From Rhopalosiphum padi (lineage: Eukaryota; Arthropoda; Insecta; Hemiptera; Aphididae): a stretch of 64,000 nucleotides of DNA. The notes under the pieces are model-generated. The model was given only the letters and a program-made list of their open reading frames with translations, was not told the origin of the DNA and ran no database searches. The stretch spans positions 77,815,714 through 77,879,713 of the forward strand of contig NC_083598.1 of NCBI RefSeq assembly GCF_020882245.1. The letters are read 5' to 3'. The translations under genes and the position numbers were made by a program. Positions 13,501-24,690 of this stretch are shown here, piece after piece (the stretch's first letter is position 1; every line of letters begins with the position of its first letter).

Positions 13501-16500
13501 AAAAACGTTTTACCTTTTAGAATTTAGCAGTATAATTAGGTACTTACTTGTAAAATATGGAGAAGAACCAGGTGTTACGTGATGTCTGTTACTATTTGAT
13601 AGGACAGGCGTTTTATCGGCTAACCAATCAATTTCGTTATAAATATAATTTCTCCATCCACAAAATCTTTCTTGTGCTGATTCAAAATTGCAAGATAAAT
13701 GTATTGGATCAACTTCTATAGAAAAAAAAAATGTATATTCGTTTCACTTATGAAGATGACCAGCAGCACGTGAAATATTATGTGTTATTAAATTATTAAA
13801 TGGCTTACAAGTTGCAAAATCAAAAATATATTTTAGAGGATATAGTATTTCAAATTTAAATCATTATTACAATAAATTTCAAAAATAAAAGAGTGGTTAT
13901 TATCCATAAATATAAGTCATGAAAAATAACTTGAAAATGTAATCAAAATGTTTCATAAATAATTATTATTGAAACTTAAAACTCTTAAAACTACAATTTG
14001 AACCATATTTAAATATCAAATTTTTATTGAAATTAGATATTTAACGTAGAATAACAACTTAAATTATTTTGTTGTAATTCAAAAATGATTTAATTAATAA
14101 CTACATTTTCAAAATATTTATATACATACTAATATACTATTAATATGTTTACACTGTGAACCTATCCATTCTATGGTATATCAGCATCGACTTATAAGTT
14201 AATAATATAATAAAATTTAATATTATAATTTATTATAATATAATATAATATAACTAATCAATGATTCTAGTAATAATTAGTTCTATATTTAACTGACTAT
14301 ACAATACTAAATAAAATATTACTATATTAGTTATATAAATATAATGTTACAAAATATTCTCAGAAATTGCTAACAAACAGTCTCCGTTTAGAATCGTTTT
14401 TTCATATGCAATGATCTATTATTGAATTAAAATTTAACACTATATCTATTATAATGAATAATTACCTTCTTAATGATAAGCTTTACTCACTCTACTATAT
14501 AGCAGAGCGAGATTTTTTATATTATTGTATTAAAATGTACAACATTATAAATTATAATATACAACACCGGCTCTTAGCATCTGACGTTCAATTAATAATA
14601 CAATCATTATCTATACACTATTTAATAGAAGAACAACTCTTGTAGGGTACATGGCAAAAGTATATATTTATTTATTAGCAAAAGTTAAATAATCCGTACA
14701 ATGCACGAAAATAGAAAACAAATATCTAATTTTTCATAATTATAGACACAAACATTTATTCAATGATTAGCTTTTTTATATTGATTTTAATTATCGTTGA
14801 ACAGTAATTAATCACTACAATTCTACATAATGGCAGTTATAATAAAATATAATCATTCATTGTAATTTTTAATATTGATTTAGACAAAAATATTGTAAAT
14901 CAATTTTTCAGAACTACCATAAAAACTAAAAAGGCATTTAAAATCACACGTTGGCAGTTTACCCTTTATATTAAAATATAAAATAAATCTAAACAATTAT
15001 TTTAATATCTTATATTGTATTACTCCAAAAAAATAACTAAGAAAATGAATTTATATGTGTGTTAATTTATATTAGTTGATATTCTATATTCTATATATTA
15101 TATATTATAGTCAATACAAATACAATATTATCATATCCATTGTAAAAATTTATTTTTCTATGCGACTTATTAATCGATAAGTCGTTCAAATTCGAAATAT
15201 ATTTAATTATGTACTCAAATCCATTTTTATGGAGCTAATTTAAGCATAAATCTAATTTAAAATAATATGTAAAAAGTACAAATTATTACAGAAACCGTAG
15301 TCAGAATTTTTTTTTTTTAAATTTTTGTCTACTATATTACTTACTTATCATCTATTTCTTTATAATTTTATTAATGTAAAATGATATAAGTATGTAACTG
15401 TTTATTGTAATCATAAACCAATAACAATTTGCAATTTACACTTTCCTATTATCGGGACAGCCTTAATTATTTTTGGGTAGATACATAGCCAAAAGTTATA
15501 ACGCTAAATTAAAATAAAACGTTCCCTGAATATTAAATAAATAGTCGTGAAAATTAAAATTACACACAACCCTATTATGGCCTTATATGACCTTATAATT
15601 AAACTATGAAAATCCAAATTTAATCGAAAAAAACCATTTTAATATTTTATATAAGTAACATAAGGCTTTAAACGATTTAAAATCGTATAATGCGTTAATA
15701 ATAATTAATCAATATACTAGCACATATCGGAGATTCGCTATCCCACTTTTTTCCAATACAGGTCATCGTCTCGTTGCCGTTTACCAGAACGTACGGCTGA
15801 ATACATGTTATTTTAGCTATGATTGCACCATCTGATAATATAAATCTCACATGGCCATTTATGATCTGTAACTTCTGATCACATTGATCTTTAGGTGGTG
15901 CGGACTCGCATTCAAACACTAGAAAAAAACATAGACAATGTAACGTGGTAATCCAATTTTTAGAAAACACTATGATCCCTGAATTTAAGTTTACTATAAC
16001 GTTAATAACTCAACAAACTTAAATATTTATAAAATTCAGTAAGAATAATAATAATAAAAATAATAAAAATAAAATCAAGGTATTACACCTAAAGTTACAG
16101 TTTAAGAAAGATAGAATAATAATTTGAAATCTGTCTTACATAGAGAGAAGTATAATAATAGATACGTAATATAAGTAATATACCTAAGCCTAGTCTTAAT
16201 TGGCTTTCATACATATGAAAATATAGAATATATACTTGATTATTACACTTGTGTGAGACAAAGAAAAATATTTACTGGTGTGTCGTTTTAAATTAAAAAT
16301 TAATTTTAATAACATGTGAGTAAGTTAGTAAGTAGCTATATCAATCAAAAAATTATATTATTCAATTTTCTACATTTTAATCCCTTTAAAGTTTAAATAT
16401 ATTTTTACTATTTTGTAATTTTTTTAAATTATCGTGGTAAGAAATAAATCAATAAAATAAATTTGATAAATTTTTCTGGAATATATTATAAAAATACAAT

Positions 16501-17660
16501 TTAAAATAAAACATTTCATTTAAAAAATTCAAAAATTCTAAGATTAATACTAGTATTTTGAATAGCAACAACAATTTATGAACTATCAAAATCACTATAA
16601 AATTAGTAAATATAGGACTATAATCTGTTACTTATTTTATTTTTCACTGCTTTTATATGGAAATTGTTAACTAATAAGTAAATGAAAAAAAATCTCTAAA
16701 AGAAATATCATAGATACTTTTTCATAATATTCGTTAATATATTTGGTGATTTGTTCTTTAGTATCGAATAAATTTAAAAGTAATGATTTTAAAGCAAATT
16801 GAATACAGAACAAGAACAACGTATTTAGTTATTAGCAAGGTTCGGAACTTATAGCACTTAAAAACATTAAAATAAGCGCTAAAATGAAACGCATTGACAC
16901 CCACGAAATATACATACAAAGTCTGAAAATATGCATTTAACATATTTATTATTCAAACATTAGTATTAGTACTTATAGTAGTAAAAATAAAATAAATACA
17001 TTAAAAATTTAAAAGAAAAATATTGTTTTAAATATTGGATAAATCTGTAATATTTCTTGATAATAGACACCTCAATTTTTGAACTTTATTCGTGAACTAA
17101 ATAAATATAGGAAAAATTAAAAATTATATTTTACATTTAAATTAATAAATGCATTATTTTATATTTTTCTTATCTTCATTGTTACATTGAATAATTAATG
17201 TTTTCACAAGTTAAAAATAGCGAAAACATACGAATGTACGATTGCATTAATATAATTTTTTTAATTAAGTGCTTCACTTTATTTTTCTCATTGGTTGAAG
17301 TATGTAGATATAGATTTTATTTAAAATTTGAAGAATTTTTCAAAATATGCAAAAAAAAATGAAAAACTCCAAAAAACGCACTATCTTGGAAACTTTATGA
17401 AATATGCAAAAATATGCACATTCAAATTTCTGTTTGGATATCGAGAAATAAATTTATTTCGCTAACTGCTAATTTTTAGAATTGCATAAAAAAAATATAC
17501 AAATCCTATAAGTCCCGAACCCTGGTCATTAGTATTAAAATTTAAAAACTTGTATGGTTTAAACTATTATGTAATAATTTATAAAATTTATATACTAACC
17601 TAAAAATATGTTCAAATACAAGCACACGGAAAAAATAAGCATAACATTTAATCCATACAT
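10560..17660 (-). CDS. Type I membrane protein: CCP-MAM-SMB-MAM-SMB-mucin stalk-TM (paralogue B)
   Basis: Twelve exons give 726 residues: 17600-17660, 15718-15918, 13548-13715, 12709-12953, 12555-12645, 12330-12449, 12017-12253, 11719-11960, 11563-11653, 11323-11442, 10797-11240, 10560-10720. Order: signal peptide (1-20), one CCP (21-87), MAM 1 (88-255), SMB 1 (256-295, eight Cys), a short Thr-rich linker fused to MAM 2 (to about 485), SMB 2 (486-525), a short Ser/Thr-rich stalk (148 residues, against 419 in paralogue A), a membrane helix and a basic, Tyr-containing tail. The start ATG at 17660 is chosen because an overlapping ATG four bases on (17656) reads straight into a stop. I looked for a second CCP in 13716-15717 and found none; the phase-1 junction from CCP to MAM is in frame without it. 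Domains resemble paralogue A closely (GIPHWETH, IVIEG, CHDNCGK occur in both). It is probably intact and expressed, with a role in surface adhesion or recognition by inference. Confidence 0.83.
12017..12253 (-). other. Chimeric exon: mucin-stalk start fused to MAM start
   Basis: This exon of paralogue B opens like the mucin exons (KPMD.I.+LYLTT, matching 3274 downwards and 11240 downwards) and after about 25 residues becomes the first MAM exon (LSCDFESS..ERFCGWKND). In paralogue A these two sequences are separate exons. The exon starts and ends in phase 1, so the fusion keeps the frame. A ctgcag at the junction could also serve as an acceptor for the MAM half alone. Confidence 0.75.
16836..17524. 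mobile_element. hAT-type MITE, TAGGG/CAGGG family, in paralogue B intron 1
   Basis: Inverted ends CAAGGTTCGGAACTTATAG (left) and the complement of CAGGGTTCGGGACTTATAG (right). The flanks gttattag (16828-16835) and gtcattag (17525-17532) match at 7 of 8. Internal motifs such as aaatatgcaaaaa and atgcac are shared with the elements at 22486 and 37811. No transposase ORF. Confidence 0.75.
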
Positions 17661-18174
17661 AGTGAACACACTGAACAGATTTATGAACGACTCCTGTCTC
17701 TTACGACAATTAAACTTAGAATGTCAAAACGTTTAAACCTTCACTATATAACGTATAATATAATGTGTATACTGTATATGTCCATATTTTAAACCAAGAA
17801 ATCTTCTTTATCAACTATGTTGCGCACGCACACTGGAAAACCAGTGATAACCAAAAATAACATTAAAAGTCGATTATTTAAGTCAATATTTTATTTAATA
17901 TTAATAAAAAATAATATACATAAACAAAAAATAAAAACCTATATGAAATTATACATATTTATCTTTAGTATATATAAACTAATACCTATCACACGACACT
18001 TGTTATTTTTAAAACATTTTTTTTCTGTAATATTTAAAACTATCTTCTGAGCTAATCGAATTTGATCTTTGAATATCTTTTGATTTCTAAAACATACATT
18101 ATATTAAGTTTAGATTGTACAAATTAGTATTTTACCAGTTTAAACCAGTACTCAACTTTGGGATGACGCGGGAG
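17661..18174. other. Region upstream of paralogue B
   Basis: The block 17802-17875 resembles 8500-8570 upstream of paralogue A (cttctttatc, gcgcac, then gataaccaaaaataacatta), suggesting shared promoter or 5' UTR sequence. A plus-strand ORF at 17817-18050 overlaps this block but has no recognisable domain. The rest is AT-rich and featureless. Confidence 0.45.
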
Positions 18175-18460
18175 CAGTAGCAGCTATCCTATAGTAGAAG
18201 TGTAGCGCCTGCTACACCTTTAATTAGAGTTGGATGGGGTGGGTTGCCTATGTATTTTTTCGTATGCGAATAATAGAAATAATACTTCGGAATATTTTAA
18301 TAGTATAAAACTGCTCGCTATTATAATAGTAACTATTTTTTTTTAACATGTTTAATAAACTATTCAGTAGATGGGATGTGATATGGATGATTATTATTAA
18401 GGGCGGGTGGTTACTTCTAATGTTTCGCTACACCAATATGTTTATGAATAGCCGCCACTG
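18175..18460. mobile_element. hAT-type MITE with TGTAGCG subterminal motif
   Basis: The left end CAGTAGCAGCTAT and the complement of the right end, CAGTGGCGGCTAT, are inverted copies, and TGTAGCG follows in both. The flanks cgcgggag (18167-18174) and cgcagaag (18461-18468) match at 6 of 8, fitting an old 8-bp duplication. It is about 286 bp with no ORF. Confidence 0.65.
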
Positions 18461-19863
18461 CGCAGAAGAATGGAGTACCACAACTAATTTTTCAGAAATT
18501 TTAGCGTACCCCTACTATTATTTTTAAAGGGAATTCGCATGGGACGCTTCATAATTCTGCATTTTTCACAAAATGCGAGAGATACCATCATAATTTGTCT
18601 TATGAATTATTTCATAATCGCGGATCTAAAAATTATAATAGGTATGTACTAAAACGTATGCAATATATTGTCAGTTACCACTTTTATCATTATTCACTAA
18701 TATTTGTTATCAATTACTATAAATTTAATGATTGTAATTTTTAATTTAATTTTCATTATCATAATTGTTATTAATACAACGTACTGTAATGTCTGCCACT
18801 AATAGATTTACACCAAATAGCTATGTAAAAATCTTGGATAATAGTTGGTAAAAGAAATGCGGAAGAAAATTGTTATCCAAAAAGGATAAAATTTGAAGAT
18901 AAAAACAACATTAAACTAATAATAATTTATGACACTATTTAAATTAATACTCAGTTAAAAATAGATGTTTTTTTATTTATTTTATTGTATTATCTTTTTG
19001 AATTTGTTATTATTATTATACCTATATAATATATATAATAGTTACAGTAATTACTCGTCTTATATTAACTTGTATTTTTTTTTTTTTGTAAAATGTTTCA
19101 ATGTTGGATTTAATTTGAGTATTCAGTGCAAAAAATATAAGTAAAATTGTAGTGTAATAATTATGTAAGGTATAAGATATAATAGGTACGTTATTTATTA
19201 TTTACAAATTAAATGATATCGTGTTTATTTTATTTTATTGGTCAAAATTATCAGGTCGAGTTTACAACTGATCTTTTTTATTATCATTAATTTCCTGTCC
19301 GAGTTTACAACAAAAAAGGTAACATGGCTTATTATAATGTTTAACAATTGATGGGGACACTCTTTTTTAAAAGTAGTCCCCCCTACTTTAATTTTGGTAA
19401 GTTGAAGACTGCAGCATAAAACATATTATGTAATTCAATTATTGCAAAATTAAATATTCAACAACAAATTATTATTTTTCTTTATTTTTAAAGTATTTTT
19501 TGCTACGTTAATAATATTCAATAACTTTTTAAGTTATTTAAATTATCAATTTTATGATAAATGATAGTCATAAAATTTAAATATATTTTTATATATAGAT
19601 TTATAAATTGTGCCACATCATATAAAGAATGATATTTAGCACTAGTGTGGTGGGTTACAAAATTACGAAAGTCACGTGTTACTTAATATTTCAAGTTGTA
19701 ACTATACGGATATGGATATATCTATTACAGTATTACCTCGCTATTAGCTACATCAGTTATCACAATTTTAAGAATGCACCATAATTATTTAATCTGCAGA
19801 GATACGTAATTACTAAGTATTTACCAAAAATACTAGTATTATCAAATATGAATAGACCGAATA
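18461..19863. other. Intergenic, AT-rich
   Basis: Low-complexity AT-rich sequence. I see no domain-bearing ORF, RNA gene or clear element here. Confidence 0.4.
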
Positions 19864-22379
19864 TCATATTTTTTCCTTAATCATTTTATTATAATAATTT
19901 TCACATACTTGAGTGCGTTTTTCCAAAGGCGTATAAAAAGAGGATCTTGATTGATAATCGGTTATTTTTATTTGACACGCATTTTTTATATTTTCATTTA
20001 AGAAGATTTCTGGAGAAGAAAAGTATTCTTTATTTGGTTCTAGCTTAATTTCGTCCATATTCATGGAATCGTCTGAATTAGTAAATAATATTTCTTGTGT
20101 TGAACAAGCAAAACTATCTTGAGATAATTTTGAGATACACGAGTCTGTAATATATTATTTATAATATTTCTTTCGTGAACATTGTTATTGTTATTTGTTA
20201 ATAGTTAATAATTAATACATATTTTAGATTCTGATATTCTGCCTTTAAAGACTAAAATATGCTTAATAATTTAAATTTTCCTATTATATTCTAAAATTCC
20301 TTAAATCAAAATAACTAACGAAGTTTCGAGTTATATATAAAAAAAACTGTTTAGGTACTTTATTAATATTTAAAGATTTATATAAGCAATACTGTGGTAT
20401 CTGATCAGATGTGTTCCTCAAACACAATGGTGATTGACTTATCATTGCATTCAAACATTTATTTAATTTGCTTGCATTTTATATTTATATACATATAATA
20501 TGTATAATTTATCTAACGTTTGATTTTAAATAAATCAGCAATATGATTTTAATTAAAATTGACAATAATATTCAGTCCGAACCTCAATATCACATTCAAT
20601 GTCTAATGTACCTGAGTACCTCTATATTACGTATTGCAATTTTATAATCAACATTGAATACATTTTTTTCATTACCTGGGCTTTTAAACAAGTTAACAAC
20701 TGGTTCAAAAATGAAATCACTGACACTAGAAGTAGATGACATATTATTAAAATCATTATTAACCCGATCTGTACAATTCATCAGTTTTGTATTTTTTATG
20801 TTCTGTTGATTCTGGCTAAAAATACATAAAATAATGTTAGACAACATAATATTATACAGTTTTTAATTTTTTTAAATTTGCTTTAATAATATATTATTTT
20901 ATGTAATTCAAAAACTCACTATCTTAACTGAACTCGTTGAAGTTGCTTTTTTAAATTTACACTGTAATCTATAAATTAATAGAATAATATGAGCTTGAAA
21001 ATGAATATTACTTTTTTTTATTATTAGCCTTTGGTATATACAATGATAGCTCAAAAATTAATATAATTTAGTATATTATTGAATAAAAAGAATTTATACA
21101 AACCACTACTATTAAAGTAAACATTCTTGTTTATACTTATAATTTCATCACAATGTGTATGAACAAACTCCAAATATAAACAATAAGTTAAATTTAATTT
21201 AGCTTTCTCTTCTATACCGATACATTGGTTTTTATTTATCCCTGGATCCATAAGCGTACTTGAAGTTTTTTTCATATTACTTCTAATAGTCTTTGATTTA
21301 GTCAATGTTGATGAACTTTTAACGTTAATTAAATAAAAATATTATCATTATTATTTTTTGTATAGATAATATAGTTAAAAAAAATTATAATTTTAATATT
21401 AATTTATCCTACCTGGAACATTCATTATGATGAATTTTTTCACGCATTTCATATTTAATATTTTTAGTAACGGCAGTTGGTTTAAGAATTTGTTTTCGAG
21501 AACTTAAAAAATATGTTTCATATAGTAACTAATACTTTTACAATTTTTTTATATTGTATTGCTTACCTTATTAAATCAGATTGTGCTTGTTTGTGTTTCA
21601 TTGTGGAAGTAGCATCTGGAGGGCCAAATTTTATTTTAGTATCTGGCTTATAGTCCATTAGCTTCCGTTTTGGTTTTATGAAAGAAATTACATTCTCTAA
21701 ATCTTGTACATCACATGATTTATGAACAATATCTAAATTATTTAAAAATAGAAAACAATTATTATTAATCATACCAATCATACATTCATATCTCATCAAA
21801 ATAAAATATATAACTACTATTTTGAACATTTGACACAAAACTACGATGGTCTAAACCTCTCTTGACCTGAAATATATTAAAATTTTAAATTGGTATTTTT
21901 GTAATTATTATTGTAAAAAAATAAATTATACAAATCTTACAGTTAGACGATTCTTAGTAATATGAGACGATGGATTTGCTTTAATATAACATTCAACTTT
22001 AGCCTAGTTCATAAAATAAATTTAAAATACTTTAAAACAATAACGTTGTTTTAAAACTTACCAACAAATCATTAGGTTCGCATTTTGGTTCTACATATTT
22101 TTGATTACTTTCATTGAAACATAATGAATCATCATTTTGAATATCCTATTACATTTATTAATAGGATAATATATTATATTATTAATAATATTAAAGGGAT
22201 TTAAAATCAGATAAAATAAGAATTAATAGATATTAATATATTATAAAAAATGTACATAATTCTTATTTATAATTTTAAAATCAACTCACTGAAGAAGCTC
22301 CTGTGGATTTGTATAATCCTTTTGATGATGTTTTTTTCAATTTTTCAAGATATTTTTGTTTTCTCTTTTCATACTCCAT
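19864..22379 (-). CDS. Unrecognised basic Ser/Lys-rich protein, ten exons
   Basis: Exons (minus): 22290-22379, 22062-22145, 21941-22003, about 21818-21866, 21567-21732, 21413-21502, 21104-21315, 20920-20968, 20676-20815, 19864-20144. All junctions agree in phase except the fourth donor, where two gtagtt sites (ending the exon at 21845 or 21818) both fit. The product is about 400 residues. It starts MEYEKRKQKYLEKLKK, a basic helix. The middle is rich in Ser, Thr and Lys (KTIRSNMKKTSS), then comes a predicted helix AKLNLTYCLYLEFVH, then a polar, acidic Ser-rich tail ending MIKEKI. There is no signal peptide or membrane helix. The basic disordered half followed by a helix recalls microtubule- or spindle-associated proteins such as HAUS8/augmin subunits, but that is only a resemblance and I assign no function. 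Upstream a 620-bp hAT element starts about 107 bp from the ATG. Confidence 0.65.
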
Positions 22380-22485
22380 ACCTTATTAATTTATAAATGA
22401 CGATTTGCATAAGAATATTGTCATTTCTTAATCATTTAGTAGGAACATATTACTCATTACTCATTACTCATATAACAGTCATAAC

Positions 22486-23105
22486 TAGGGCCCGGATTTA
22501 AATGCACTTAAAACCATACAAATATGCTCTAAAAAATAGCCAAAAATGACTTTAAAAAATGCATTTTACCACAAAAATGACCTTAAAATGCCGTATATTT
22601 TTTATTCAATTTTTAATTTATAAATAAGCTATAATCATTATTTATTATTTTATTTAAAAAAAAAAAAAAAACTGAAAATTTGAAATGATGACTTTATTAT
22701 GCTAACACGCTTACGTTTTGGCCGTTTTAGGGAAATATTATTCATTCTAAACATACCAAAATATAGATTAAAATGTATGTAAAATTAAAATTCTAAGAGC
22801 CTATTGTACTTACTAAATTTTGAGCATTACATTGAACAATAATATATTGTTTAAAATTAATATGTTCAAACGCCAAAGATCTTCTATTTATCGTATATTG
22901 AACAAATATGCATTAAAAACCAATAAAATAACCCAATAATGCTAAAAATACTCTAAAAATGAAAAAATTTCGAAATATGCAAAAAAATGCAAAATAAAAT
23001 TTGTAGCTTTGAAACCCTCGTTACATGAAACGAATTATGTACTTAGAAAGCATTGTGTAAGATCAGCCAAAAAAATATGCACTTTGCATTGAAATCCGGA
23101 CCCTA
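22486..23105. mobile_element. hAT-type MITE with perfect 8-bp target duplication
   Basis: The ends TAGGGCCCGGATTT and the complement TAGGGTCCGGATTTC are inverted repeats. The identical octamer gtcataac flanks both sides (22478-22485 and 23106-23113). At 620 bp it has no transposase ORF. It shares internal aaatatgc/atgcac motifs with the elements at 16836 and 37811. The perfect duplication suggests a fairly recent insertion. Confidence 0.85.
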
Positions 23106-23301
23106 GTCATAACGTATTATACATATTAATTAGGTATTACTTAAATTTACAACGTTGAAATACGCAACAATAAACCAAAAAGATTTAAATAAACTTAATC
23201 TATACTTTATAAGAGGACGTTAAACGTTATTACTACTTTAAAATGTTCATAACTCACTTTAAAACGACAATATCAATAATAGCATATGACATTGTCTAGA
23301 T

Positions 23302-23516
23302 CAGGGATGGGCAACTGAAAGTTATTAGAGGGCCAATTAAAATTTAGCGGGCCAGAGTATAAAGAGCAAAATAAAGGTCATTAAAAATATGCATTTTAAT
23401 TTAGCATAGATGTAGCATAGAGTATAGACGATTGACTTTAAATTATATGATGTAATTTTAAAATGTAACACGGGCCAGATAAAAAAGGCTCGCGGGTCAC
23501 CAGTTGCCCACCCCTG
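23302..23516. mobile_element. Short hAT MITE with perfect 8-bp target duplication
   Basis: The left end CAGGGATGGGCAACT and right end AGTTGCCCACCCCTG are inverted repeats. The octamer gtctagat is perfect on both sides (23294-23301, 23517-23524). Internal gggcca motifs lie inverted near the two ends. It is 215 bp with no coding sequence. Confidence 0.88.
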
Positions 23517-23524
23517 GTCTAGAT

Positions 23525-24390
23525 AATAATTTTACCTTTAAATTTTATGATAGGTAAATTTACTCTAATATTAAAGTTAACATCACAAAATGTATTCTGC
23601 TGAACGCAAATTTACTACGATGTACGTTACTATAAGACAGAACCTAACCTAGGTATAAAGTCCTCTCAAATTTAGTATTTATGTTGTTAATAATAATAAT
23701 ACAACTATAAATATTAAGTATTTATAAATCTTGTTTATAATTCAAAGAAGTGATTTTCAAACAATAACTATCGATTTTTTCCGAATAATTCAGACATTCA
23801 GTTGAGAATAAAAGAAAATAAAGTCTTAACAATTTTGATAATACACAAAAATAAATAATAAAAAAAAATTAAAAATATATTTTATTTATCTAACTTCCTA
23901 TTTTAATATGAACAATTAAATAATGACCAAAAAATGGATCGTAAACATATTATTGTAGTAATGTAGTGCCGTGTTTAAAAAAAGTTTGAAAACCAATGAT
24001 CCAAAGTACCTATACATAATATGAGTACATAATATAACTATTATTTTATAAAATAAAATTAATATTGTTTATAATGTGTGTACAAAATAGGATTTTTATG
24101 TTTCCATATTTTAAAATAAACTATAATTATTATTAACTATTGTAGTATATATTATAATGTGGACTTATATCTCTCTCTAGTCTCTGTATCTATATAAATA
24201 CATCTTTTTTTATTCGTCTTCAGTGGACTTAAAAACTACTGAGCCGTTTAACGTTTTCAATCAAATGTATACCATTAAATTTCTTAAGCTTTTGGGAGAG
24301 TTTGTAGCTACGTATTTCAATTCACTAAAAGGTGGCTCTAGGGCACGAACCATTTCCGCTAATATTATACCTGCTATGGTAAAATTAAAT
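23525..24390. other. Intergenic, AT-rich
   Basis: Nothing recognisable; low-complexity AT-rich DNA leading into a retrotransposon remnant. Confidence 0.4.
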
Positions 24391-24690
24391 TATTTTTTTC
24401 TTCACAAGTCTTGTAGGCTCTTAGCAGCTTCAATTAAATTTTTCCAGCTTTCCCGATCTTCTGAATTTTCCAAATTCTTGGATTCGTCAATCGATTTAAT
24501 ATCCTTCGCTACTCTGTCTATCCACCCCTGGCGCGTGCCAGGGTCTTCCACGTGGCCGTTTTCCACGTAAGGTTCTTAGCACTACGGTTTTTATAATTTT
24601 TTTTGTCTGCTCGCCACATGTGGCCGGCCCATTCAAGCCTTTGGGCATATAACATATTTTTATACTTGGTTTATTATACAATTCTTCTAA
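24390..24690 (-). pseudogene. Non-LTR retrotransposon remnant (end of reverse-transcriptase ORF)
   Basis: Read on the minus strand, two frames carry the C-terminal hallmark of LINE ORF2 proteins. First comes a GPATCGEQ / GKRPRGRPW stretch (the usual WAGHVWR ... GRPRKRW motif), then, after frameshifts, WIDRVAKDIKSI and RESWKNLIEAAKSL, the usual tail of these polymerases. Frames are broken, so it is dead. The plus-strand ORF over 24223-24570 is its antisense shadow. Confidence 0.7.

Noticed and set aside
13716..15717. Possible second CCP exon in paralogue B
   Set aside because: I looked for the Cys and Trp spacing of CCP2 on the minus strand and found none, and CCP1 to MAM joins in frame without it.
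19864..22379. Naming the ten-exon gene HAUS8/augmin
   Set aside because: Only general layout and one helix are reminiscent; no diagnostic motif could be confirmed by eye.
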